Assembly (NCBI GenBank): GCA_947462425.1
Contig: CANHPI010000014.1
Location: forward strand, 1-17,489
Length of the DNA: 17,489 nucleotides
Direction of reading: 5' to 3'
Source: Bacteroidota bacterium
GTDB lineage: Bacteria > Bacteroidota > Bacteroidia > B-17B0 > B-17BO
A program made the position numbers and the translations under genes. This document shows, piece after piece, positions 1 to 6,840 of the stretch (position 1 is its first letter; every line of letters begins with the position of its first letter). The notes under the pieces are model-generated. The model saw only the letters and a list, made by a program, of their open reading frames with translations. It was not told the DNA's origin and did not search any database.

Positions 1-1352
1 ATATCAAATGCGCCATGATGCGTTGGTCCATCAGCTCCAGCAATTCCACCTCTATCTAAACAAAACACTACTTTTAAATTTTGCAACGCAACATCATGCA
101 CTACTTGATCATAAGCGCGTTGCATAAATGAGGAATAAATATTACAAAATGGAACCATGCCTTGTGTTGCTAAACCAGCGCTAAATGTAACGGCGTGCTG
201 TTCTGCAATGCCAACATCAAAAGCTCGGTCGGGCATAGCTTTCATCATAATGTTTAAAGAGCAGCCAGAAGGCATAGCTGGAGTAATACCCATTATTTTT
301 TTATTCTGTTCAGCTAATTCAACAATGGTGTGCCCAAACACATCTTGATACTTTGGTGGTTGAGGATCTTTAGGAACAACTTTAATAATTTCTCCAGTAT
401 CTTTATTAAATAATCCTGGCGAATGCCAAACCGTTTCGTTACCCTCTTCCGAAAATTTATAACCTTTACCCTTTTTGGTAAGTACGTGTAAAATTTTTGG
501 TCCCGGAATATCTTTTAAATCGGCTAATATTTTTGTTAAACGAACCACATCATGTCCATCAATTGGACCAAAATAGCGGAACTTTAACGATTCAAATAAA
601 TTACTTTGCTTTAGTAAAGATGTTTTTACAGCATTTTCTAACTTACTTGCAATTTCTTGAGCGTTTGGACCAAATTTGCTAATCTTACCTAACAATTCCC
701 AAACTTTATCCTTTGTTTTATTGTAGGTATGAGAAGTGGTAATGTCGGTTAAATAATCGCGCAAGGCACCAACATTTGGGTCAATACTCATGCAATTATC
801 ATTTAACACAACTAATAAATTACTATTAGAAATACCTGCATGATTTAAGGCTTCAAATGCCTGACCGGCAGTCATTGAACCATCTCCAATTACGGCTATG
901 TGTTGTTTATCTTTTAATCCTAAATACTGACTTGCTACCGCCATACCTAAAGCGCCACCAATAGAGGTGGAAGAGTGGCCAACGCCAAAAGTATCATATT
1001 CGCTTTCTGAACGTTTTGGAAAACCGCTAATGCCTTTGTAAACTCGGTTTGTATGAAAAATATCACGGCGACCAGTAATAATTTTATGGCCGTATGCTTG
1101 GTGACCAACATCCCAAACCAACTGATCGTGTGGGGTATTAAATACATAGTGCAATGCTGCAGTAAGCTCAACAACACCTAACGAGGCCCCAAAATGCCCA
1201 CCTTTTACAGATACAATATCAATAATGAATTGTCGCAACTCGGCGCAAAATTGCTCAAGTTCCTCCTCTTTTAATTTTTTTAAGTCGGCAGGGCAATTAA
1301 CCTTTGCCAACAATTCACCGGGTATTACTCCCGAACCTTTAATAATTTCCAT
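1..1352 (-). CDS. dxs: 1-deoxy-D-xylulose-5-phosphate synthase, C-terminus cut by window edge
   Basis: Thiamine-diphosphate enzyme that condenses pyruvate with glyceraldehyde 3-phosphate to give DXP, the first step of the cytoplasmic MEP isoprenoid pathway. The frame is open from the ATG at 1352 to base 1, giving 450 residues; the family is about 620-640 long, so roughly the last third is outside the window. Visible motifs are GGHFGASLGVVELT (about 51-64), VWDVGHQAYGHKIITGRRD (79-97), the ThDP/Mg site GDGSMTAGQAFEALN (156-170) followed by NDN, the catalytic Glu in GIAEQHAVTF (E about 383), and DRGGIAGADGPTHHGAFD at the cut end. The ATG fits the N-terminus of Bacteroidota Dxs proteins. A TAnnTTTG-like element (TATCTTTG) lies only 5 nt upstream, so the transcript may have almost no leader. 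Identity is secure. Confidence 0.97.
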   Translation of the reverse strand, partial: MEIIKGSGVIPGELLAKVNCPADLKKLKEEELEQFCAELRQFIIDIVSVKGGHFGASLGVVELTAALHYVFNTPHDQLVWDVGHQAYGHKIITGRRDIFHTNRVYKGISGFPKRSESEYDTFGVGHSSTSIGGALGMAVASQYLGLKDKQHIAVIGDGSMTAGQAFEALNHAGISNSNLLVVLNDNCMSIDPNVGALRDYLTDITTSHTYNKTKDKVWELLGKISKFGPNAQEIASKLENAVKTSLLKQSNLFESLKFRYFGPIDGHDVVRLTKILADLKDIPGPKILHVLTKKGKGYKFSEEGNETVWHSPGLFNKDTGEIIKVVPKDPQPPKYQDVFGHTIVELAEQNKKIMGITPAMPSGCSLNIMMKAMPDRAFDVGIAEQHAVTFSAGLATQGMVPFCNIYSSFMQRAYDQVVHDVALQNLKVVFCLDRGGIAGADGPTHHGAFD

Positions 1353-1357
1353 TTTAA

Positions 1358-1365
1358 CAAAGATA
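1358..1365 (-). promoter_or_regulatory. possible -7 promoter element of dxs
   Basis: Read on the minus strand, TATCTTTG matches the Bacteroidota -7 consensus TAnnTTTG exactly. It ends 5 nt before the dxs ATG, which would make the mRNA leaderless or nearly so. No clear TTG -33 element sits 19-20 nt upstream, so this may be a chance match. Confidence 0.3.
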
Positions 1366-1550
1366 AGTTATTTTATCAATTCTAAGAGCGTCATTTTATG
1401 CATTTTAGTATTTACATTTTATAAAACAAATGTTAAATAAATTAGTTTAAAATGAATTATAGTTGAATTTAAATAATCACAATAATTAATCTGCTGCTTT
1501 AGTTGTCACCTTTAAAATTAATCCTTTACCGAATTATTGAAAATGTTATT

Positions 1551-1787
1551 TTACTTTGATAATGCTCTTTCTTGAAATTTAAAAAACTTTGAGATGGGGA
1601 TATTTAGCACTTTGCTTATTTTGAGCAGAGTTAGAGAGGTTGGGTTAGTTCTTCCTTTTTCAATACGCGTAATACTGGGTTTTTCCATGTTTACCAATGA
1701 AGCAAGATCAAGCTGAGTTAAACCTTGCTTTTTCCTTTGTTTTGCAATTTCTTGACCCAATAATATAAGGAATTGCTTTTCCTCCAT
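1551..1787 (-). CDS. XRE/Cro-CI family HTH transcriptional regulator
   Basis: A 78-residue protein made almost entirely of one helix-turn-helix domain of the HTH_3 (Cro/CI) type, about residues 9-66. The recognisable core is KQRKKQGLTQLDLASL, then SITRIEKGRTNPTSLTLLKISKVLNI, the usual spacing of helices 2-5. It has no sensor or dimerisation domain, as in small regulators of accessory loci and toxin-antitoxin systems. It starts with ATG at 1787 and is divergent from the lipoprotein gene at 1902. The intergenic space holds an 18-bp palindrome (1837-1854), a natural candidate for its operator. DNA binding is well supported by the motif; the target and any autoregulation are inferred from position only. 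Confidence 0.88.
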   Translation of the reverse strand: MEEKQFLILLGQEIAKQRKKQGLTQLDLASLVNMEKPSITRIEKGRTNPTSLTLLKISKVLNIPISKFFKFQERALSK

Positions 1788-1836
1788 TTAATTACAGCTT
1801 TTAAACTGCAAATTGGAGTTTTTGTTAAGTTTATAG

Positions 1837-1854
1837 GGTAACATATTTGTTACC
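1837..1854. promoter_or_regulatory. 18-bp palindrome, candidate operator of the XRE regulator
   Basis: GGTAACA-TATT-TGTTACC has perfect 7-bp arms around a 4-bp AT spacer, typical of a dimeric HTH operator. It lies between the divergent XRE gene (start 1787) and the lipoprotein gene (start 1902). Its right half overlaps a TTTG at 1846-1849, 20 bp before a TACCTTTA (1870-1877) that resembles the -7 element. A bound regulator would therefore cover the -33 region of the lipoprotein promoter. Confidence 0.55.
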
Positions 1855-1877
1855 TGTATAATTATTATATACCTTTA
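1846..1877 (+). promoter_or_regulatory. predicted promoter of the lipoprotein gene
   Basis: TTTG (1846-1849), a 20-bp spacer and TACCTTTA (1870-1877; one mismatch to TAnnTTTG) fit the Bacteroidota primary-sigma promoter layout. It lies 24 bp upstream of the ATG at 1902 and overlaps the 1837-1854 palindrome. Confidence 0.4.
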
Positions 1878-1901
1878 TCTAAAAATAATAATAATTAAAC
1901 C

Positions 1902-2453
1902 ATGAAAAAACTTATTCTATCAGTATTAGCTTGCTTTGCAATTGTAATATCAAGCTGTAATCAAAACTCACCAGCTCCCTCTCCTGCAACACCTACTCCA
2001 ACCCCTGCGCCCACACCTACATCAAGCATGACTGCTACTGAAGCATTATTAGTAGGTGATTGGATTTGGGATAAAACGGAACTATACACCAATGGAAGTT
2101 TGTATGTTATTTACACTCCATCAACTTTGCAATCATCTGGTGGTGCAGCAACCACTAATACTTTATATGCAGGTAGCCACATGGTTTTAAAATCAAGTTT
2201 TTGGAATGGTACAGCTACTACAAATTCATTAGTTCCACAATTTTACAATGCAGATTATTATAGTTACCAATCTGGATCAAGTTTTTGGTAGGTTAAACCC
2301 CTTGCAACTGGAGACCAGTTATTTACCAATGGTTATGGCATTCCATATTGTAATTTGGGGAATATTATCACTTTAAATTCCACTAATCTTGTTGTTCAAC
2401 AATGGTTAGTAGGACAAATACCTAGTGGTAGTAAGTGTTTTTATCATAAATAA
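1902..2453 (+). pseudogene. secreted lipoprotein gene interrupted by an in-frame TAG at 2289
   Basis: The frame opens with a lipoprotein signal peptide (MKKLILSVLACFAIVISSC, lipid-modified Cys at residue 19), then a Pro/Thr-rich tether (about 24-40) and a domain starting LLVGDWIWDKTELYTNGS that recalls lipocalin-like lipoproteins of Bacteroidota. TAG at 2289-2291 ends it after 129 residues. The same frame stays open for another 53 codons to TAA at 2451-2453, and those codons read as ordinary protein, with GYGIPYCNLGNIITLNS and then NLVVQQWLVG. This fits the closing beta strands of such a domain. A terminator hairpin overlaps the TAA at 2451, not the TAG, so the original product was probably 183 residues. 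The lesion could be a real nonsense mutation, a sequencing error, or suppression of the stop. The lipocalin-like call is tentative. Confidence 0.72.
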
Positions 2454-2486
2454 TTTGATAAAACACTAGGTGCTTATTTTTTAATA
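2434..2486 (+). terminator. rho-independent terminator after the lipoprotein gene
   Basis: AGTGTTTTTATCA (2434-2446) pairs with TGATAAAACACT (2456-2467) apart from one bulged base, and a T-rich tract follows at 2477-2482. The stem encloses the TAA at 2451, supporting that codon as the native end of the upstream gene. CCTAGTG (2421-2427) is also complementary to CACTAGG (2464-2470), an alternative pairing. Confidence 0.6.
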
Positions 2487-2529
2487 ATATAAAAAAGCAC
2501 AGTCCAACAAGGTAAATTAAAATTAAACT

Positions 2530-2705
2530 ATGAAAAAAATCATCATGCTATCATCTATTTTACTAGGGTTATTTTAACTATCAACACTTCATGTTCCTCT
2601 AGATATGAATCTTGTTCAGGAGATAGTGATTGTGATGTTTGCACTGATTGTTCAAGATGCAAACATTGCAATAAGGAAGGTGGTTCTTGTGGTGTGTGTG
2701 AATAG
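2530..2705 (+). pseudogene. cysteine-rich small lipoprotein, one-base frameshift at 2572-2575
   Basis: An ATG at 2530 opens MKKIIMLSSILLGLF and then meets TAA at 2575-2577. One extra T in the TTTT run at 2572-2575 would continue the frame as LTINTSC and complete a textbook lipoprotein signal peptide with its lipid-modified Cys at residue 22. The restored protein is 58 residues and ends at TAG 2703-2705. Its mature part holds eight further Cys. Five of them have perfect CxxC periodicity (CDVCTDCSRCKHC, about residues 35-47), followed by CGVC (54-57). This suggests a metal-binding or disulfide-rich surface peptide. Such an arrangement would not arise by chance out of frame, so this is a real gene with either a true deletion, a homopolymer sequencing error, or frameshifting. 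It matches no family I can name. Confidence 0.65.
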
Positions 2706-2713
2706 TTTTTAAA

Positions 2714-3289
2714 TCATTTGTTTATTAAATTTATCAAGCTACTTATATATTGCCATTTTTTTATGAGTTGTTTGTTTTTAATGGTTGAGGGCATAATCCC
2801 TTTTCTCCTAACATATACCATAAATGTTTCAGCAAAATCTTCCATTGGCATAATTCTGGCATATTTACTAATAAAGGCTTTCTTCTCCATTTTAATAGGT
2901 TCATAAGTATAATACTCATCTCCAAATGTATTTTTAAAGTCTGATTTTGAAATCAATTTTGGGTAATAATGAGCTATACTATGAGCATATTCATGTCTAA
3001 TAACATCTCTTATGGAACCTCTTTTTTTCCAAATTTTTTTCGATAGCACAAAACTTGGTATATAAATATGCCCTTGTTCAAAGCCAAGTATTTTTTGCAC
3101 TGGTGAAACACAATGTGTAAAAAATCCATCAGCATCACTTAGAGAAAGTGGAGATAAAGCACACCAGTATATCTCTGTATCTGCAAGCTTACTTCCTTCA
3201 AACCAAAGCCCAACTTTAAATAGTTCATCTTGCACAGTAAAAGCAGCAGAATTTATCAGCTTCAGAGATATTATACTTTTCTTTACCAT
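2714..3289 (-). CDS. putative zincin-like metallopeptidase (HExxH)
   Basis: A 191-residue protein with the zinc-metallopeptidase signature RHEYAHSIAHYYP: His99 and His103 as likely zinc ligands and Glu100 as the general base. About 50 residues later, PMEDFAETFMVYVRRKG (148-164) supplies acidic residues (E150 or E154) suited to a third ligand, as in the 'putative zinc-binding metallo-peptidase' (Peptidase_Mx-like) families where an ED[FW]AE motif follows HExxH. There is no signal peptide or membrane segment, so it looks cytoplasmic or exported by an unusual route. The start is ATG at 3289. It converges on the Cys-rich lipopeptide gene, with only 8 bp between the stops. Zinc binding is well supported by motif; activity and substrate are unknown. 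Confidence 0.7.
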   Translation of the reverse strand: MVKKSIISLKLINSAAFTVQDELFKVGLWFEGSKLADTEIYWCALSPLSLSDADGFFTHCVSPVQKILGFEQGHIYIPSFVLSKKIWKKRGSIRDVIRHEYAHSIAHYYPKLISKSDFKNTFGDEYYTYEPIKMEKKAFISKYARIMPMEDFAETFMVYVRRKGIMPSTIKNKQLIKKWQYISSLINLINK

Positions 3290-3594
3290 TAAATAAATCC
3301 TATCTAGTAATTATTTGTTTTATTTTAAACTAAATTAATTAAAAATCTTAAACAACAAATTATATCTTTATTATAAGTGTACCATTTATTAGCAGGATAA
3401 TTTTTTCTCAAACATCAATTAATCTTTTCCGTTTATAATTTTACTATTTTGGAGCTTATGTTTACACCATTTTTTTGGTATGTATAAATACGTTTAAAAC
3501 ACAATACAAGGTTCAAATTTCAATTTATTAATTTTTAAAAAAATCTTATGAATACATTAAACCTTTTTGTTATCTTAATGTCAAAGAATAAATT
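3290..3594. other. 305-bp divergent intergenic region, no gene seen
   Basis: Very AT-rich spacer between the metallopeptidase gene (minus) and the ECF operon (plus). It must hold both promoters. TACGTTTA at 3489-3496 is one base off TAnnTTTG on the plus strand but has no well-placed -33 TTG. No open frame with protein-like composition, RNA gene or convincing hairpin was found. Confidence 0.5.
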
Positions 3595-4143
3595 ATGCAA
3601 CATTACTCCGATGATGAAATATTAGCCTTTTACAGAGAGGAAACATCGCGAAATATGGCGCTGCATTATCTTATTCAAAAGTATCAGCAAAAATTATATT
3701 GGCATATTCGTAAAATTGTTATTAGTCATGATGATACAGATGATGTGCTGCAAAACACCTTTATTAAAGTTTGGAAAGGTTTAGCCGGATTTAAAGAAGA
3801 ATCGCAGCTATTTACTTGGTTATACCGCATTGCAACTAACGAATCGCTCACATTTTTAAAACAAAAAGCAAGAGCAAATACCACTTCTATTCATCCAATT
3901 GAATATCAATTATCAAAATCACTAGAAAGTGATAATTTTTTTACTGGAGACGAGATTCAATTAAAACTTCAAAAAGCTATTTTAACATTACCAGAAAAGC
4001 AACGTATTGTTTTTAATTTGCGATATTATGAAGAGATGCCTTATGAGCAAATGTCAAAAATATTAGAAACATCAGTAGGAGCATTAAAAGCATCTTATCA
4101 TATTGCTGCCAAGAAAATAGAAGAATTTTTAACATCGAATTAA
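3595..4143 (+). CDS. ECF-type RNA polymerase sigma factor
   Basis: An alternative sigma factor of 182 residues, normal for sigma-70 group 4. Region 2 lies at about 24-91: the DDTDDVLQNTFIKVWKGL stretch (46-63) matches the conserved D.eDv.Q..f...w..l core, and QLFTWLYRIATNESLTFLKQ (71-90) matches the -10-binding part. After a short linker, region 4 lies at about 123-177: LPEKQRIVFNLRYYEEMPYE, then the HTH around MSKILETSVGALKASYHIAAKKI. It is the first gene of a four-gene plus-strand unit, 32 bp before the next start and with later genes overlapping by one base. That arrangement implies control by the downstream membrane and periplasmic proteins. The sigma assignment is secure; its regulon is unknown. 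Confidence 0.95.
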   Translation: MQHYSDDEILAFYREETSRNMALHYLIQKYQQKLYWHIRKIVISHDDTDDVLQNTFIKVWKGLAGFKEESQLFTWLYRIATNESLTFLKQKARANTTSIHPIEYQLSKSLESDNFFTGDEIQLKLQKAILTLPEKQRIVFNLRYYEEMPYEQMSKILETSVGALKASYHIAAKKIEEFLTSN

Positions 4144-4175
4144 ACTTTTATAATAAAAACGAGTCAAAAAAATAG

Positions 4176-5000
4176 ATGGGAAACAAAGACTATAATTTAA
4201 ATGATGACCAAGACTTGCCATTAGATAATATCGATAAGAATTCTTTTGATTTACCATTTGATTATTTTTCATCGTTTGAAAATAGGTTGAAACAAAAATT
4301 AGAATTACAAGATGAGTTGGAGCAATATTCAGTATTGTCTGCTATTCAAAAAAATAACGCATTTGCGGTTCCAATTAATTATTTTAAAGAAACTGAACAT
4401 ACGCTAGAGGTTAAATCTGAATTAGGTTTATACACTAAGTTGCAATCCTACAAAACTTTTGAGTATCTACAATTATCAAATGATTACATCAATCATTTAA
4501 ACTCTTCCGTTAATTATAAAATAGATTTAATTGATGAATTGAAAGAATATAAAATACTTTATTCAATAGATAAAGTAAATTCATTTATAGTTTCTGATAC
4601 TTATTATGAAACTCTTGCAGAGCGCGTAAAAGAAAAGATTCATATATTTAAAGAAACCAAAATATCAGTATTGGATTCTATTCTTAATTATATTTTCGGT
4701 AAAAAAATGGCTTTTGCTTTTGGATTAGTTACTATTATATCTTTTTCTGTTTATTTTTATGAATCTCCTAAAAACCCTTTTGAAAAGCTAGATTGTAAAA
4801 CATTAGCCTGCCTAGAAAGACAAGAAATTTTAAATAATACTAAAGTGATTTCTAATTTTGATGACGAGCAATTAATAGATATGGTGGACGTGAATAAACT
4901 ACATCAACAGTTAAAGTCAGAAAAGAAAAAAATAACTCCATCACTAAATAAAATAAACGTTGATAGTATTTCTGAAGACGATTTGTTAGATGAATTATAA
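4176..5000 (+). CDS. single-TM protein with internal repeats, candidate anti-sigma factor
   Basis: A 274-residue protein of no named family that I recognise. The cytoplasmic-looking N-terminal part carries about four copies of a 35-40-residue unit, with consensus NxFxVPxxYFxxLxxRLKxK followed by IxLxDELxxYxxLxxIxK. They begin near residues 22 (FDLPFDYFSSFENRLKQK), 61 (FAVPINYFKETEHTLEVK), 95 (degenerate) and 135 (FIVSDTYYETLAERVKEK, partial). One membrane helix follows at about 178-195 (MAFAFGLVTIISFSVYF), then a charged C-terminal part ending SISEDDLLDEL. There is no signal peptide. Its place directly after an ECF sigma gene and before a periplasmic Spy-like protein, with one membrane span, suggests an atypical anti-sigma factor. 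No ZAS/HxxxCxxC motif is present. The role is inferred from context. Confidence 0.72.
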   Translation: MGNKDYNLNDDQDLPLDNIDKNSFDLPFDYFSSFENRLKQKLELQDELEQYSVLSAIQKNNAFAVPINYFKETEHTLEVKSELGLYTKLQSYKTFEYLQLSNDYINHLNSSVNYKIDLIDELKEYKILYSIDKVNSFIVSDTYYETLAERVKEKIHIFKETKISVLDSILNYIFGKKMAFAFGLVTIISFSVYFYESPKNPFEKLDCKTLACLERQEILNNTKVISNFDDEQLIDMVDVNKLHQQLKSEKKKITPSLNKINVDSISEDDLLDEL

Positions 5001-5443
5001 TGAAACAAGGTCCTAAAAATATATACATATTCCTATTTTTCATCCATGCAATTTCGGTAATGGCACAGCCAGGGACTAAACGGGATAAAATTGAGGCATT
5101 GCGAGTGTCTTTTATTAGTTCTAAAGTTACATTAACAAATCAAGAAGCACAGTTATTTTGGCCTTTATATAATGAGTATAATGATAAGGTTGATAATTTT
5201 AAAAAGTCCTTTCGTCAGCAATTTATTAAGAATGTAGATTTTATTTCCATAACGGATAAAGAGGCGGAATCCTATCTGCTAGCTGAATTAACATTAAAAC
5301 AAAAAGAATATGAGTTATCAAAAGAGTACTATGATAAATTTAAAAAAGTATTACCGATAAAAAAGATAGCATTAATTAGAAGGGCTGAAGAAGATTTTAA
5401 AAAAGAATTAATTAAAAATATAAAAGGCAATTCTTCCGAATAA
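5000..5443 (+). CDS. Spy/CpxP-like periplasmic protein, 'sensor of ECF-type sigma factor' type
   Basis: A 147-residue protein with an N-terminal signal peptide (hydrophobic about 8-20, cleavage probably after MAQ at 23). The mature part is all-helical and charged. LTNQEAQLFWPLYNEYNDK (45-63) corresponds to the LTxxQ/E signature of Spy/CpxP chaperones, and a second conserved stretch occurs at LPIKKIALIRRAEEDFKKEL (118-137). Bacteroidota proteins of this shape beside ECF sigma genes are often labelled sensors of ECF sigma factors. The ATG at 5000 shares its A with the upstream TAA (one-base overlap), so translation is probably coupled. The likely role is sensing or buffering misfolded protein or metal stress in the periplasm for the sigma/anti-sigma pair. 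The family call is good; the function is inferred. Confidence 0.82.
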   Translation: MKQGPKNIYIFLFFIHAISVMAQPGTKRDKIEALRVSFISSKVTLTNQEAQLFWPLYNEYNDKVDNFKKSFRQQFIKNVDFISITDKEAESYLLAELTLKQKEYELSKEYYDKFKKVLPIKKIALIRRAEEDFKKELIKNIKGNSSE

Positions 5444-6606
5444 TGCATTTATCAAAAGCTTTATACCTCTTGATTTGCTTTGTGTTATTTAGTGCAAAGT
5501 TTTTAGCATTAAAAGATGATAGCTTAAAAATAAAAAAACAAGCCAAACATTATTTTCAAACCATAATTTATTCAGATTTTTATAGTACTGGAAAACGTAA
5601 TTTACGTGATATTAATTTTGTTGGTCAAAAATTAAAGTCTTATAAAATAAATCAGTTTGTGTTTGGTTTTAATACGCCTTTGGTTACTAAAGATTTTTAT
5701 AACAAAGATAGTACAGTCATTTCTAATATTCATTTTCTTTTAACTGGAGGATATTCAGCAGTAACTCCTAAGTTTTCGGGTATATCAAAAAATCACCATT
5801 TAAGTAGAACATCGCTAGGATTAAGAGCAATTTATAATACTGGAAAGAGAACTATTTTATTTGCAGAGTTTACTCCTTTTGTAACTCAAGACCGAGGATT
5901 TTCTTATACTAGAAGAATACGATTAGCTTCTTCTTTTATTTACAATTTTACAGTAAACAACTATTTTAGTTTTAGATTAGGTTACACCCGTTCGTTTGCA
6001 TATGGTAATCGGTTAATCTTGCCATACATGGGAATTAGGATAGGTAAGCTAGATGGCATTAATTTTAGTATACAATTTCCTAGAAGCATTAGTTTTAATG
6101 TTCCTTTTGGAAAGTATGTGAAAACAAGTTTGTTTACAAAACCACAAGGGGGAATATATTCCTTTGCCAATTCAGATTCTATTTACTATTTAAACAACGA
6201 CAAAAATCTAAACTTTGGGAGATATGAATTTATTTGTGGACTTCGATTAGATATATTGCCGAGTCGGTTTTTTAGTTTTTATTTGAGCAGCGGTTTAACT
6301 ACTAACAACTATATTAATTTTTATTCGGAAACTTTTAATAAATATAATAAGCAGAAACTAAATTCTTTTTATAGAGAAAAAATAGATGGTTCGTTGTTTG
6401 TTAATATTGGATTGGTGTATAAGTTTGGTAAGGTGAAATCCACACTGAATAATTACAATATGTATAATGCTTTAGATCTAAATTCTACTAATATTGAAAA
6501 CGGCGTTAACACAGGCTACAATCAGGTGCCAGCTAAAGAAACAAATATTAAAAATGTTAGTCCAACTGAAATACAGGATTTAATAGATGCCCAGGATTTT
6601 TATTAA
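5443..6606 (+). CDS. predicted outer-membrane beta-barrel protein of unknown function
   Basis: A 387-residue protein that starts at ATG 5443, overlapping the previous stop by one base. It has a Sec signal peptide (about residues 1-22, ALYLLICFVLFSAKFLA). The rest is rich in aromatic residues, Asn and Ser in alternating patterns typical of outer-membrane beta-strands, for example FLLTGGYSAVTPKF, SLGLRAIYNTGKRTILFAEFTPF, YFSFRLGYTRSFAYG, FFSFYLSSGLTTNNY and LFVNIGLVYKFGKV. The strand-turn-strand pattern continues to about residue 335, before a 50-residue polar tail. It is the last gene of the ECF operon and could be its main target or an outer-membrane part of the sensing circuit. I do not recognise a named family. 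The barrel prediction is by eye. Confidence 0.7.
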   Translation: MHLSKALYLLICFVLFSAKFLALKDDSLKIKKQAKHYFQTIIYSDFYSTGKRNLRDINFVGQKLKSYKINQFVFGFNTPLVTKDFYNKDSTVISNIHFLLTGGYSAVTPKFSGISKNHHLSRTSLGLRAIYNTGKRTILFAEFTPFVTQDRGFSYTRRIRLASSFIYNFTVNNYFSFRLGYTRSFAYGNRLILPYMGIRIGKLDGINFSIQFPRSISFNVPFGKYVKTSLFTKPQGGIYSFANSDSIYYLNNDKNLNFGRYEFICGLRLDILPSRFFSFYLSSGLTTNNYINFYSETFNKYNKQKLNSFYREKIDGSLFVNIGLVYKFGKVKSTLNNYNMYNALDLNSTNIENGVNTGYNQVPAKETNIKNVSPTEIQDLIDAQDFY

Positions 6607-6626
6607 GTGTTGCAAAAACCAAAAAG

Positions 6627-6644
6627 TATTGCTCGCATGCAATA
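6627..6644. other. small hairpin after the ECF operon
   Basis: TATTGC-TCGCAT-GCAATA has perfect 6-bp arms, 21 bp after the beta-barrel stop. Only AAAAG follows on the plus strand, so it is a weak terminator candidate in that direction. On the minus strand it is followed by CTTTTTGG. Confidence 0.3.
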
Positions 6645-6790
6645 AAAGAATAATTATACAAAAATAAAAATCTTGTGATTAGGGAAACATAATTTTATTG
6701 ATGTGTAATTTTTTAGATAAAAAGTGCAATTATCAAACACCATAATAAATTACGTAATCGGCTATATTGCAAAATTCAAAAGATTTGGAC

Positions 6791-6838
6791 AAAAACAAAA
6801 GCCGAACTTTTAAAGATTTCTCTAAAAAGTCCGGCTTT
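6791..6838 (-). terminator. terminator of the tRNA-Leu gene
   Basis: On the plus strand, AAAGCCG-A-ACTTTT (6798-6811) faces AAAAAGT-C-CGGCTTT (6824-6838), a stem with one internal A/C mismatch. Read on the minus strand, which is the direction of the tRNA, it is followed by TTTTGTTTTT (6791-6800). That is a classic rho-independent terminator starting just after the tRNA 3' end. Confidence 0.8.
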
Positions 6839-6840
6839 AG

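Noticed and set aside
157..1440. Short frames inside the dxs region (157-348, 497-682, 947-1177, 1225-1440)
   Set aside because: All lie in other frames or on the other strand of dxs, which is continuous and motif-complete from 1352 to 1.
2289..2291. TAG as a recoded sense codon in this organism
   Set aside because: Other intact genes here end naturally at TAG, including the prenyl synthase (9393-9395), MORN lipoprotein (9887-9889) and M1 peptidase, with non-coding or next-gene sequence just after. A general reassignment is not supported.
2570..2578. Programmed -1 frameshift in the Cys-rich lipopeptide gene
   Set aside because: Slipping back one base at TTA TTT TAA would restore the frame, but the site is not a good slippery heptamer (P-site re-pairing on ATT is poor) and no downstream stimulatory stem is clear. 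A homopolymer indel is simpler.
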